This document shows positions 26,226-34,074 of a stretch of DNA of 64,000 bases, piece after piece. The notes beneath the pieces were generated by a model. That model was not told the origin of the DNA. It saw only the letters and a list, made by a program, of their open reading frames with translations, and made no database searches. Every line of letters begins with the position of its first letter. Position 1 is the stretch's first letter. The position numbers were made by a program, and so were the translations under genes. Location of the stretch: positions 62,001 to 126,000 of the forward strand of contig CACDWG010000004.1 in the NCBI GenBank assembly GCA_902556425.1. Direction: 5' to 3'. Origin of the DNA: UBA4421 sp002704225 (GTDB lineage Bacteria; Pseudomonadota; Gammaproteobacteria; Pseudomonadales; Azotimanducaceae).

Positions 26226-26615
26226 CTACCGGTCATCCGGACCATTCCCCCAGCGGTTGTTGATGAAAAACTCCAAGCCTAATCCCACCATCCTTTGGCC
26301 ATTAATGATTTTATCGCCTGCGGGCGACTTGGTTTGGTAAGACGTATAACCAACCGCTGGCTCGTCCCCGACGTCCGAAACGGGCACGTTAAACAAGGTA
26401 TGGCCAATCGTCGCGCTCAACAGGAGCACGACGGCGGAAAAAGCCCTGAGCACTTCAAAGTCATAGCGTGAACCATCAGTGGTCTCCCGCAGGGGAGCAC
26501 AGTGGCCAACTGATTTCAAACGCCCAAGCAAAATATTGCGATCACGCCCGTTTCGCGTCAGCCAAAATATCTGCGAACGCACCCCCGGAGATTCGCTACA
26601 CTGCCCGCCAAACAA
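26226..26615 (-). CDS. Doubtful hypothetical protein with one hydrophobic segment
   Basis: A 129-codon frame with one hydrophobic segment (FSAVVLLLSATIGHTLF, about 57-75) followed by a polar C-terminus. No clear ribosome-binding site precedes the ATG at 26615, and a later start (for example GTG before LRAFSAVV) is possible. It is divergent from the PPOX-type gene. I keep it because nothing else fills this stretch, with low confidence. Confidence 0.3.
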   Translation of the reverse strand: MFGGQCSESPGVRSQIFWLTRNGRDRNILLGRLKSVGHCAPLRETTDGSRYDFEVLRAFSAVVLLLSATIGHTLFNVPVSDVGDEPAVGYTSYQTKSPAGDKIINGQRMVGLGLEFFINNRWGNGPDDR

Positions 26616-26633
26616 CCGACAGAGAGCTCTACG

Positions 26634-27020
26634 GTGTCACTATCGAATACGCAAAAATACGCTTCAATCGCCACGCAAAAACGCGACGGGAGTTGGGTGT
26701 GGACCCCCGTTTGGTTTGCGCTGGCTGATGGCTCTTACTATTTGTTCTCCGCCGGCGCCGCCGGCAAAGTGAAGCGCCTGCGAAACTTTCAAAGCATACT
26801 GGTAGCGCCTTGTACCGTCTCCGGCAAGGTTACTGGGGAGTGCTTCACCGCCAACGGCTGGCTAGAGAATGACGAAGAGAAGATTCGACGAGCCCACTGC
26901 GCACTGCGAAGTAAATACAGTTGGCAGATGCACCTACTCGACTTTTTCAGCAAGCTCAGCGGCAACTATCAGAAAAGGCAGTGGGTCGGGTTTTCCTTTA
27001 CGGATAACGATGCGGCTTAG
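26634..27020 (+). CDS. Pyridoxamine-5'-phosphate-oxidase-like flavin/F420-binding protein (PPOX class)
   Basis: This 128-residue protein resembles the small split-barrel PPOX class oxidoreductases: KRDGSWVWTPVWFALADGSYYLFSA (first strands of the barrel) and AGKVKRLRNFQSILVAPC (phosphate-contacting Lys/Arg strand) are typical. It starts with GTG at 26634 preceded by AGAGAG. Members bind FMN or F420 and reduce varied small molecules; the substrate cannot be told. It converges with the carotenoid oxygenase gene. Confidence 0.75.
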   Translation: MSLSNTQKYASIATQKRDGSWVWTPVWFALADGSYYLFSAGAAGKVKRLRNFQSILVAPCTVSGKVTGECFTANGWLENDEEKIRRAHCALRSKYSWQMHLLDFFSKLSGNYQKRQWVGFSFTDNDAA

Positions 27021-27033
27021 TGGCCCAACCAAC

Positions 27034-28413
27034 TCAGGTTAGCGACATGCTCGCATCGCTCGACCAGTTGCCATGAAAGCCAAAGGGCACTCGCTGGGGC
27101 AGCTTTACCTTGGCGACATACCCACGATCAAAGTCCTGAGCGTCCATAACAACGAACTCGGTTGATGCATGACCAAGGTCATGAAGGAACGTGATCAGAT
27201 AGCCCGCATCCTCGGCGTCGGAATTTTCTTTCGCGACAAACACAGGTTCGCCGGCAGCCATGCCGGGACCATGGTCAAAGACCGCTCGCGAGCCTGTTTT
27301 CAGGTCGTGTTTCAGGGTTGGCCACCCGCGTCCGGGCACATTACTTGGTGAGGCGCAGTAGCCGAACCGATAGGGCTGGTTTCCAACATCGTATCGGTGC
27401 CGCGGAAATTCATTTGGGGTCTCGTCAATCACCTGAATATTGATGCGTCGAGTCGCCGGGTTCAACGTCCAGCGCTCGAGCCGAGGCAGCGAGTCGCCAA
27501 ACGGCCCGAGTAAGTCCCGGTCAAACATCGTTGCGTAGTTGCACAAATCGATGGTGACACTGCCATCGGCATTGTCGTAGGCATTCATGGGGTGAAAGCA
27601 ATATCCCATGGGCACATCGATCCAAACGATATCGGCGGCAGAGCCATCCCTGGGCAGTAAACCCACGCGATTCCCATAGTCTGGATTCCACTGAAATGGA
27701 AAGCTGTGTGTGGCGACCATATCGAAATTCACGGTTACCGGTTGATCGTAGATGATCACGTATTTCTCGGTCAGCGACATGTCGTGCATCATCGTCATAC
27801 CAGGCAAAGGCACATCAACGGTTTTGCGTACTTTGCCATCAGTGCCCACCACGACGTATTGAACATGATCCATCCACTGCGGCCACGCATAGACCATGGC
27901 ATGCATCTCACGCGTCACCGGATCAATTTTGGGGTGTGCGGTAAACGCCCCAGGAAGCGTGCCTTCAAAATCGTTTCTGCCCACGGTTTCCAACTCATAG
28001 GTCAGTTCAACCGGGGTACCCCCAGCTTCAACCATTGCCCAAGTTTTACCAGCAAACGTGCCTACGTTGGTATTCGGGCCACCCGTTGAGTCGTTCCAGT
28101 TTGGCCCTGAAATGTCGGGCTGCCCTCTGAAGGTACTCAGCTCTCTCGAGCCAACGTAGCGATTGCGATACCACTCTGCCTTGCCATCCCGCAGGCGAAT
28201 GCCATGAACCATGCCGGAGCCAATAAACCAGTGATGGTTCGACCGAGATGTCAGATCGATGGGGTTTGGCCCGTTCCGCAGATAGCGGCCGTTCAACTCT
28301 TGCGGCAACTCGCCTTCAAACTGTAGGTCGGTTGCGGTCACTTCTTCAGTAATTGGCGCAAAGTTCCCTTCCAGATACGGGTTATTACGCTCTTGTACCG
28401 TTTGCTCTGACAT
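27034..28413 (-). CDS. Carotenoid oxygenase family protein (carotenoid cleavage dioxygenase / RPE65 family)
   Basis: This protein of about 459 residues carries the family's seven-bladed propeller hallmarks, with LNGRYLRNGPNP near the start and the iron-binding histidines in AHPKIDPVTREMHAM, MHDMSLTEKYVIIYD, CFHPMNAYDN and, near the C-terminus, FGFHGNW. The family cleaves C=C bonds of carotenoids, stilbenes or lignin-derived dimers with a four-His ferrous centre. ATG at 28413 has GGGAGG seven nt upstream; the frame opens at 28431. No carotenoid biosynthesis gene is in the window. Confidence 0.92.
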   Translation of the reverse strand: MSEQTVQERNNPYLEGNFAPITEEVTATDLQFEGELPQELNGRYLRNGPNPIDLTSRSNHHWFIGSGMVHGIRLRDGKAEWYRNRYVGSRELSTFRGQPDISGPNWNDSTGGPNTNVGTFAGKTWAMVEAGGTPVELTYELETVGRNDFEGTLPGAFTAHPKIDPVTREMHAMVYAWPQWMDHVQYVVVGTDGKVRKTVDVPLPGMTMMHDMSLTEKYVIIYDQPVTVNFDMVATHSFPFQWNPDYGNRVGLLPRDGSAADIVWIDVPMGYCFHPMNAYDNADGSVTIDLCNYATMFDRDLLGPFGDSLPRLERWTLNPATRRINIQVIDETPNEFPRHRYDVGNQPYRFGYCASPSNVPGRGWPTLKHDLKTGSRAVFDHGPGMAAGEPVFVAKENSDAEDAGYLITFLHDLGHASTEFVVMDAQDFDRGYVAKVKLPQRVPFGFHGNWSSDASMSLT

Positions 28414-28568
28414 CACGAACCTCCCGCTCACAGGGTTATTTCGAAGCGCTCAATGAGGCTCAGGCGCAATATATACAGAGCGACGTATTAGGCAAAGATA
28501 CCGATTGCGTTAGCTGCAGTTAATTGAAGGGTGCCTCACAAGTTGTGAGGTCAAATGTGCCACTTGCG

Positions 28569-29114
28569 TCATCGGTATTCGACTAAGGACCCAACGTTAT
28601 AGCCTAAGGTTGAAATAAGACCGCTGCCTCCCAGTGCCGGCAAATCTATCAGCGCCAAAACCAAAATATTTTCGCGTGGAACTCGGAAGTGTTCATTGAG
28701 CAACTCTGCACACGCAATCGCCGTGCCACCAGTAGCAATGAGATCGTCAATGATCACCACTCTATCCGCCGCGTTTAGCACGGTATTCTTTTGAATTTCC
28801 AGCGATGTGCTGCCGTACTCTAAATCAAATTCTTTGCGATAAGCGTCGTTGGGCAGTTTGCCCGGCTTCCTCGCCAACACCATCGGTAAGGAAAGATCGC
28901 AAGCGATGGGGCCGGCGAAGATGAAGCCACGGCTTTCTATGCTAGCCACCGCGGTGGGAGCAAAGGCCTTGCTCATCCTGCTCAATTCCTGACATGCCTT
29001 GACGAATGCTGAGGGGGTTTCCAGCAGACTGGTAATGTCTCTGAATGTGATGCCTGAAATGGGATAATCTTCAACGGTTCGGATGGATGGCTTAAGACCA
29101 AAAGGATCGCTCAC
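28569..29114 (-). CDS. apt: Adenine phosphoribosyltransferase
   Basis: This 181-residue purine salvage enzyme makes AMP from adenine and PRPP. IRTVEDYPISGITFRDIT and ASIESRGFIFAGPIA are Apt-specific, and the PRPP-binding motif VVIIDDLIATGG lies at residues 119-130. The start is a GTG at 29114 with GAGAA upstream. It is the last clearly core gene before the accessory region. Confidence 0.97.
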   Translation of the reverse strand: MSDPFGLKPSIRTVEDYPISGITFRDITSLLETPSAFVKACQELSRMSKAFAPTAVASIESRGFIFAGPIACDLSLPMVLARKPGKLPNDAYRKEFDLEYGSTSLEIQKNTVLNAADRVVIIDDLIATGGTAIACAELLNEHFRVPRENILVLALIDLPALGGSGLISTLGYNVGSLVEYR

Positions 29115-29290
29115 TTTTAATTCTCTTTTTTAACGGATGGTTGGCGCTACTGAGGTGCCCGAAAATCATAATCGACTCCGGAAAAGCCCGCCATAGCAAC
29201 CACCACCAGAAATGATCTGAGACCGATTCTTGCCAAAGGCCCTTGGGGCAGTGCTGTACGCTTTTTTGTTACTCTCCGTTAAATGCACCA

Positions 29291-29503
29291 CTAGGGCAGG
29301 GCAAACAACTCCTCAACCGTGCAGTGAAGGGTGTTCGCGATTTTTAACGCAAGGACCGTCGAAGGCACATAGATCCCGTTTTCTATCGCGTTAATACTTT
29401 TTCTCGACACTTCGGCTCGCTCAGACAGTTGCTGCTGAGTTAACCCGGCCGATTTTCTGTGCTCTTCGAGGTTGTTTAAGAGTTTTTTGTGGTGCTTGCC
29501 CAC
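29291..29503 (-). CDS. Small XRE-family helix-turn-helix regulator
   Basis: This 70-residue protein is almost entirely one HTH domain: GLTQQQLSERAEVSRKSINAIENGIYVPSTVLALKIANTL. It resembles the stand-alone regulators often found beside small membrane proteins. GTG at 29503 starts 4 nt after the stop of the upstream membrane protein gene, so the two are probably co-transcribed and translationally coupled. Confidence 0.88.
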   Translation of the reverse strand: MGKHHKKLLNNLEEHRKSAGLTQQQLSERAEVSRKSINAIENGIYVPSTVLALKIANTLHCTVEELFALP

Positions 29504-29506
29504 GCC

Positions 29507-29896
29507 CTATTTCTCTTCAAACTTCTCAACGGCATCGGTCAGCTCTTCGCTGGTATTAGGGAAGAAATATCCAGCGATCATTGTGCCGACTCCAATCGCC
29601 CCCACCAAAAGGCCAACTCCCTCAAAAAACTTACCCATCGCAACGGCACCCAATAAATATAGGCCGACGCCCACAAACAGGGTAATCACTCCACCTCTTC
29701 GATAGTCGATAGGCTGCTTTTTTCTCTCGTCAAAGATACTCAGCAAATCCTCGACTTTGGACGGGTCGTGAATATGCTTCGCTATCTCGAGCACAGTCTC
29801 CCGCTTCCCCTTCTCCTCGTGATAGAGCCAAACAAAAACGGCTAGCGGAATAATAATTCCCGTGAGAATCCCCAAAACAGGTACCAAGTTATCCAT
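29507..29896 (-). CDS. DUF6249-like membrane protein
   Basis: This protein of about 129 residues has an N-terminal membrane segment (LVPVLGILTGIIIPLAVFVWLY), a cytoplasmic acidic/lysine-rich section, and two more membrane segments (about 69-85 and 93-110), ending in a charged tail. The arrangement fits DUF6249 proteins of unknown function. ATG at 29896 (MDNLVPVLG) has AGAGG 6 nt upstream. It is followed directly by a small XRE regulator. Confidence 0.6.
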   Translation of the reverse strand: MDNLVPVLGILTGIIIPLAVFVWLYHEEKGKRETVLEIAKHIHDPSKVEDLLSIFDERKKQPIDYRRGGVITLFVGVGLYLLGAVAMGKFFEGVGLLVGAIGVGTMIAGYFFPNTSEELTDAVEKFEEK

Positions 29897-30022
29897 ACAG
29901 CCTCTCAATTATGAATGTAACGTAAACGTATCACGCGAATTTTGAGAAGTAAAGGTTACATCTGCCGTGGCGGGAGGGAGAGTTGAAATCGGGCTGCCGA
30001 GAACTCGCAATCATAGGAAGCG

Positions 30023-30409
30023 TCAATACGCTGACAGTACGACGTAACTCGCCAGCAACAACATAATGGACGTTATTGGCGCCCACAAAAGCCTCTCAGA
30101 CTTGGACGGTGTCATCCAATTTAACGTTGTCACCACAGTTTGTACGGTGACGGCTACAAGGCCCGTCCAAGGTGCCCAGTGCGGGTAAAGGCTTGCCGCT
30201 GACGCGATGCCTGCCGCCATCAGGGCGAGTATTGGTATCGAGAATGCCGCGACGACTCGACCATTTGGTGGCAATGCACCAATGTGGCCACCACCTTGCG
30301 TCAGATGCCCCCATGGCGCCCCGCCAATCAAGCAGGCCTGCCAAACGATCACCAGCAACACAATACAAACATAGCAAGCTGCTGATATTTCCAGCCAAGT
30401 CACAGCCAT
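30023..30409 (-). CDS. Hypothetical four-pass membrane protein
   Basis: This protein of about 128 residues has hydrophobic stretches near 10-28, 52-72, 76-95 and 105-125, with a Gly/His-rich loop (GHLTQGGGHIGALPPNG). The ATG at 30409 is preceded immediately by GAGGAGG, unusually close. The frame opens at GTG 30502, and the extra 31 residues (ending NLLLILIRTVIF) resemble the second leader family of this island. I do not recognise a family. Confidence 0.5.
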   Translation of the reverse strand: MAVTWLEISAACYVCIVLLVIVWQACLIGGAPWGHLTQGGGHIGALPPNGRVVAAFSIPILALMAAGIASAASLYPHWAPWTGLVAVTVQTVVTTLNWMTPSKSERLLWAPITSIMLLLASYVVLSAY

Positions 30410-30807
30410 CCTCCTCAAAAAAATAACCGTTCGGATCAGAATCAAAAGCAAATTTGCGGTGGTATTTTTCAAGCGCCGTTGATCCAACCACTTATCACGC
30501 ACAGAGCCTTACTCAGCGCTACCAACCAAAACACACGCTGAGATGACAAGGGCGTGTAACGGGTTGAACAGGAGAATGTCTAAACGTTCACTGACGTTTG
30601 TTACCGTTACGACGGCATACTTGAAACCTTACGCCGCAGACACAGTGCTGCTGAGTTCTGCATCTACTCCGTAATATTCCTTGGTGCTGAAACCAAGGGC
30701 GACACTCGCCAAGGACAACAAGGGCCACCCCATCGCCAGACGTTTACAAGCGCTCATCTGCACTGCACTTCTCTTCACCTCAGACCACCACATTGCTGTC
30801 TACCATG
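30410..30807. other. Gene-poor stretch holding leader relics and a micro-ORF
   Basis: About 400 nt between two minus-strand genes. It contains a 42-codon ORF with a family-1 leader (30629-30757) and, near 30430-30470, a stretch TTTGCTTTTGATTCTGAT that matches the start of the second leader family. No terminator or RNA gene was seen. Confidence 0.45.
30629..30757 (-). CDS. 42-residue micro-ORF with a secretion-signal-like leader
   Basis: ATGAGCGCTTGTAAACG... encodes a short protein with a hydrophobic segment (RLAMGWPLLSLASVALGF) and a polar tail (STKEYYGVDAELSSTVSAA). Its first 50 nt align with the start of the lipoprotein gene at 35856 (shared GTnTGGnGnTGGGGT and TTGnTGTCnTTGGC), and the bases before it (GTGGTGGTCT...AGAGAAG) align with the recombinase-tail leader. 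It may be a decayed cargo gene or a small secreted peptide. Confidence 0.3.
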   Translation of the reverse strand: MSACKRLAMGWPLLSLASVALGFSTKEYYGVDAELSSTVSAA

Positions 30808-31602
30808 TCACTTGATGCGCGGATCATAAAACCCTAGGGCGCGATACATATCGAATCCCGCGATTCTTTTTTGTTCTGACGTAAGTGTGTCCAGAACGTG
30901 TTTTGGAACATTCAGATACTGGTTTTCCTCCTGCCGGACCCAGCCCAACGAGTAGGTGAGAATCACGCCATAGCGCCAGTCTGATGAGGTATTCGCACCT
31001 CCGCCATGTAGCGTGCCGCCAAGCCAAAAGAACAGCGAACCTGCGGGCATCTCTGCACTGGTGATTTCATCCGGCTCGGGGGTTCGGTCAGCGGGCCATG
31101 TGTGACTACCGGGCACAACAAGGGTAGCCCCATTGTCCGCACGAAAATCAGAAATCGCCCACATGGTGGCAAGAATAATGTTTGGTCGCGGCTCGGCGAA
31201 GTAGGTAAAAGAATCTTCTTCTCTGTGCAGCACCTGAGCGCGCGCGCCAGGGCCAATGTTGAGGGCCGCGCTGACATGTAGCTGGTAACCAAACTCACTG
31301 TTGGGCAGCAGGAAATGATCACACATTGATGTTGCTTCTTTGTGCAACATCAATGCTCTTACGGTCTCGGAGCGGGTAACAAGGCCGCTGACTCGTTGCG
31401 TCAGGCCGGGATAAAACTCATCTGGATCATCGTCCACCCTAACCTTGGCATTGTCCATATGCGTTTGCAGTTCAGCGACAAGGTTGTTTCGCTGGGTTGT
31501 ATCCGCGACATCTTGGATGACCATACAGCCCGCTTGTTGCAAAGCTGAGGCTTTTGCTTCCAGTGAATCCTTGTTGGATAGCGTTGGTATTGTGGCGCTC
31601 AA
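30808..31602 (-). CDS. Phytanoyl-CoA dioxygenase (PhyH) family protein
   Basis: This 264-residue protein belongs to the Fe(II)/2-oxoglutarate oxygenases. The metal motif is LHREEDSF (His-x-Glu in place of the commoner His-x-Asp), with the distal His in GTLHGGGANTS. GYQLHVSAALNIGPGARAQ precedes it. Substrates of such bacterial PhyH proteins vary and cannot be predicted here. The only fitting start is a TTG at 31602 with AAGGGGAG about 12 nt upstream. It is the largest intact enzyme gene in the island and lacks the shared leaders. Confidence 0.85.
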   Translation of the reverse strand: MSATIPTLSNKDSLEAKASALQQAGCMVIQDVADTTQRNNLVAELQTHMDNAKVRVDDDPDEFYPGLTQRVSGLVTRSETVRALMLHKEATSMCDHFLLPNSEFGYQLHVSAALNIGPGARAQVLHREEDSFTYFAEPRPNIILATMWAISDFRADNGATLVVPGSHTWPADRTPEPDEITSAEMPAGSLFFWLGGTLHGGGANTSSDWRYGVILTYSLGWVRQEENQYLNVPKHVLDTLTSEQKRIAGFDMYRALGFYDPRIK

Positions 31603-31777
31603 ATGCTTTTCGCTCCCCTTTTGTTGTCTGTTTTTATTAGTCTATTTGCAAATGTCTATGTGCAAATAGTGGGGCGCTACATCGACGCACCGCAACAGAC
31701 ATCCTCGCTGAGATTTCGGTTTCATCGTGCCGAAACCCAGAACTCGCGGCCTCCGATTCGGCCAGGTTTTTGCGGAA

Positions 31778-31978
31778 TTACGTTTTCTTCCGCTTCCATG
31801 TGCCGCCGTAAACGTATGATTCTGAGCATTCGCCTTTGACCTTCAGTAGACAGGACTCACAGAGAAACTGCCAATCAAGCGAAGCGTATCTGCATCTGTA
31901 GAGCACCTCGCGGTCTTCTAAGCACTCAGCGCAGTTCTTCTGCCTCACTTTCAACCACCGACCCGCATCAGCGTCCAA
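31778..31978 (-). CDS. Small zinc-ribbon-like protein with two CxxC pairs
   Basis: This protein of about 66 residues has NCAECLEDREVLYRC and FLCESCLLKV, i.e. two CxxC knuckles fit for one zinc ion, and ends YVYGGTWKRKK, a tail I associate with a small family in marine gammaproteobacteria of unknown function. The frame opens at TTG 31978; a GTG just before RQKNCAEC is another possible start. Both lie inside the out-of-frame leader ORF at 31951-32004, suggesting coupling of translation. Confidence 0.55.
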   Translation of the reverse strand: MDADAGRWLKVRQKNCAECLEDREVLYRCRYASLDWQFLCESCLLKVKGECSESYVYGGTWKRKKT

Positions 31979-32004
31979 ATCAAACCTGTGACGACGTGGT
32001 TCAT
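31951..32004 (-). CDS. 17-residue leader ORF (second leader family, copy A)
   Basis: ATGAACCACGTCGTC... encodes MNHVVTGLIWTLMRVGG and stops. Its ATG overlaps the stop of the lipoprotein gene at 32001 (ATGA). The nucleotides align with the signal-peptide start of the gene at 34066 (shared TCACAGGTTTG and CTGATG). It is either a degenerate start of a lost gene or a coupling leader for the CxxC protein read in another frame. Confidence 0.35.
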   Translation of the reverse strand: MNHVVTGLIWTLMRVGG

Positions 32005-32306
32005 GAGCCTACGCAAGAAAAAATGATGTCCGTTCTTGGGAAATTGCCGGAAAAAAATGGGCCCTCTGCGTCTTCAAATGTCATCACACGAACGTTTCTC
32101 TTCTGCGACTGACAATACAGGTAAGCGTACCAACGCGCCTCAGACCGCAGAATACTCAGACGAGTATTCGGTGACCCGCCCTTATGCGAAAGACGAATGG
32201 TGTTGTCAGGCTGCAATTTCATCGTAGAGGGGCTCGCACATCCCCCAGATGAAATCATAACAACCCAAAACACCAACCCAAGCGCCAAACGTCTCAAATT
32301 CCTCAT
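32001..32306 (-). CDS. Small putative lipoprotein (family-1 leader, copy 4)
   Basis: This 101-residue protein begins MRNLRRLALGLVFWVVM and has a lipobox-like SSGGC, so it is likely a lipoprotein. The mature part (CASPSTMKLQPDN...) is unrecognised, with two further cysteines. The frame is open to 32465, but I start at ATG 32306 because the first 40 nt match the other leader copies and GGAGACAAG lies just upstream as ribosome-binding site. Confidence 0.55.
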   Translation of the reverse strand: MRNLRRLALGLVFWVVMISSGGCASPSTMKLQPDNTIRLSHKGGSPNTRLSILRSEARWYAYLYCQSQKRNVRVMTFEDAEGPFFSGNFPRTDIIFSCVGS

Positions 32307-32335
32307 CGACTTCTTGTCTCCACGATTAAAGCAAG
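32265..32335 (-). repeat. Recombinase-tail / leader module, copy 4
   Basis: GTGGAGACAAGAAGTCG then ATGAGGAATTTGAGACG and TTGGCGCTTGGGTTGGTG match copy 1 (GGAGACAAGAGCTAG, ATGAGAAACTTTAGATG, TTGGTGCTGGGGTTAGTG). Confidence 0.68.
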
Positions 32336-32385
32336 CCCGAGATGATTGATTCATGCACCCAACCCGCTTGCGACAGCCCCCTGAT

Positions 32386-33021
32386 TCATCTTGCGCCGTA
32401 CATACCTCTATTTTCATCTGGCAGTGAACAGGTTCTTTGCATTCGCGTCTCGGTTCCATCGACAAACGTAAAGATCATGTCTTCTCCTTCAAGATGTCGG
32501 CTTACGGTATCGAACAGATTGAATAACCGGAATACGATCTTACCCTCCTCATTCACCTTGATCGCACTCGCGAGGTTTGTGCAATTGGCCTGTATGTCTC
32601 TTGCGCCATTTTTGAGAGTGCCATCAATACGAAAATCGTGAATGAGCCCTGCAGCTGTCACAACCATCCTGTTGCCGCATTGCTCGACTCTTTCGATGTG
32701 CCCCGCAAATCCTGATTTACCCAGCCACAGACCTCTCATACCTGGAATGCCTGCTGCAATTGGTTGTCGGCATTTGTGCAAAACGGGCATTGGCATACGA
32801 GAGTAGCCGCAATCCGGCGTGTAAGCCTTCGGTATGTCATCCGCAGATGGGCCTTGGCCATCTAAGTTCGCGGGCGTGCAGTAGTTCAACTGAGCGCCAT
32901 CTGCACTGAAAACCCAAGGTTCTGTGGTATCAATTGGGCGAGGCCACAAAGTAAGAAAAATAAAAATGCAACTGGCCAGCAGCAACCCGCCAAAGAAACT
33001 ATAACGCAGTGCTTGCCTCAT
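32386..33021 (-). CDS. Hypothetical protein with N-terminal membrane anchor (family-1 leader, copy 3)
   Basis: Starting at ATG 33021 the protein has about 211 residues: an anchor or signal (YSFFGGLLLASCIFIFLTLW) and a soluble part with six or more cysteines (NYCTPAN, PDCGY, HKCRQ, EQCGN, QANCTN, QRTCSLP), likely periplasmic and disulfide-bonded. I recognise no family. An upstream ATG at 33075 would add 18 residues that match the recombinase tail (ASTVVVFSGDK), so they are probably leader sequence; GGAGATAAG there serves as ribosome-binding site. Confidence 0.5.
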   Translation of the reverse strand: MRQALRYSFFGGLLLASCIFIFLTLWPRPIDTTEPWVFSADGAQLNYCTPANLDGQGPSADDIPKAYTPDCGYSRMPMPVLHKCRQPIAAGIPGMRGLWLGKSGFAGHIERVEQCGNRMVVTAAGLIHDFRIDGTLKNGARDIQANCTNLASAIKVNEEGKIVFRLFNLFDTVSRHLEGEDMIFTFVDGTETRMQRTCSLPDENRGMYGAR

Positions 33022-33069
33022 CGAGATCTTATCTCCGCTAAAGACCACCACAGTACTCGCATCAGCCTT
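32980..33069 (-). repeat. Recombinase-tail / leader module, copy 3
   Basis: Tail codons KADASTVVVFSGDK align with KGASTDVMPFGGEK of copy 2 and NTNVLPFTGDK of copy 1; GGAGATAAG is followed after 6 nt by ATGAGGCAAGC. The signal core has diverged. Confidence 0.6.
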
Positions 33070-33122
33070 CGTCAAAAATGAACGTCACAAAGAATGCGAC
33101 AATGGCCCCATACATAAATGCA

Positions 33123-33239
33123 TTAACAATTATTGATCGAATGAAACTTTTTACAAGAGGTCGCATTTTCTTTAGTCACTTCTAGCCCTCTGTAAATTCG
33201 GTAAACCAACTCCTGCACCAAACCTCTCAAGTTTCTCAT
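33123..33239 (-). pseudogene. Degenerate cargo start (family-1 leader, copy 2)
   Basis: ATGAGAAACTTGAGAGG at 33239 matches the leader of the lipoprotein gene at 35856, but the encoded 38 residues (MRNLRGLVQELVYRIYRG...) no longer form a signal peptide. It follows directly on the second recombinase fragment. It is best read as a decayed cassette start. Confidence 0.45.
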
Positions 33240-33410
33240 CCGATTCTTTTCCCCACCAAAAGGCATCACGTCGGTGCTCGCCCCCTTACGCTCCTGTTCC
33301 AGCATGGTCAGGTGCGCAAATATCGCGCGCTATTCTTGATGTAGAACCCCAAGGATTCACTGTGGCTTAAGCCTTCTGCGCCATACTGCAACGTAATCTT
33401 GTTAGTTTTC
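33200..33410 (-). repeat. Recombinase-tail / leader module, copy 2
   Basis: CAGTATGGCGCAGAAGGCTT and AGCCACAGTGAATC match copy 1 almost base for base; ATATTTGC...CAGGAG and the tail ASTDVMPFGGEK follow, then ATGAGAAACTTGAGAGG. Confidence 0.72.
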
Positions 33411-33541
33411 TCACCAGACCAGCCCGCTATAGCCATGGTTGCCATGGAATTAGCTAAGACATTCTGTGCATTCAACCTAAAGGTGTGACGAAGGCAGTGG
33501 CTTGTAAAGTGGTGCTGCTTGCCGTCACCCCTTGTACTGGG
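33243..33541 (-). pseudogene. C-terminal fragment of a tyrosine recombinase (integrase)
   Basis: Translating the minus strand from just below 33541 gives HHFTSHCLRHTFRLNA, then IAGWSG and LQYGAEGLSHSESL: the box II HxxRH motif (His codon 33497-33499, Arg codon 33488-33490), the Trp position and the nucleophilic Tyr (codon 33383-33385). The frame is lost after SHSESL (stop near 33320) and continues shifted as EQERKGASTDVMPFGGEK. The N-terminal half is missing; the upstream neighbour is a secreted protein gene whose stop is at 33542. The tail is homologous to the recombinase remnant beside the tRNA. Confidence 0.75.
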
Positions 33542-34066
33542 TTACCACCTTTGACAGAAACTGACGCCCTCCTCACCGTCAGTAACCAGTTCTTCAGCAG
33601 TTAGCGACAGTATTGTCTCTTTGACCGAGACGCCCCGAACGCTCGCCTCCGTGTCTCTTACTACCGAGCGTATCTCTGGATCATCGAGCAGATTCGCCCC
33701 GGCTCTCTCCCAACGGGTGATGGAATACTCGTCGGCAACGATTAGAATCGTAGAATTAAAAACTCGATAAGAGCCAGACGCGGAAGCCTTGAATAATTCT
33801 TCATAACTATAATGGGTTTCAGTTTCTGGATAAGAGAAGATGACAGTGCCGCCTGATGTGATCGTGCCATCCCTTTTATAGATCGTAGTACCCCGGAATT
33901 CTGTGATGGTACCCTCGTTATTTACGTCTTTTCCCTTACACCGCCACTTACCCACAATGGATTGTGTTTCAGCCGACACCTGTGACTTCTGGGATGCTTC
34001 GGCGCTTCCACCCCACCCAACAATACTCATCAGCAACAAAAGCAAACCTGTGATGATGTGTTTCAT
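33542..34066 (-). CDS. Secreted hypothetical protein (second leader family, copy B)
   Basis: This protein of about 174 residues has a signal peptide (MKHIITGLLLLLMSIVGWGGSA) and a mature part beginning QSIVGKWRCKGKD, followed by alternating short strands (TTIYKRDGTITSGG, YRVFNSTILIVADEY), suggesting a small lipocalin-like beta barrel. No family was recognised. ATG at 34066 is preferred to 34072. Its signal-coding region is shared with 35042-35104 and 31951-32004. Confidence 0.55.
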   Translation of the reverse strand: MKHIITGLLLLLMSIVGWGGSAEASQKSQVSAETQSIVGKWRCKGKDVNNEGTITEFRGTTIYKRDGTITSGGTVIFSYPETETHYSYEELFKASASGSYRVFNSTILIVADEYSITRWERAGANLLDDPEIRSVVRDTEASVRGVSVKETILSLTAEELVTDGEEGVSFCQRW

Positions 34067-34074
34067 CACCACCT

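Noticed and set aside
28430..30000. Direct repeat of the tRNA-Thr 3' end marking the far edge of the island
   Set aside because: Scanning by eye found no copy of the tRNA 3' sequence here, so I do not define the left boundary.
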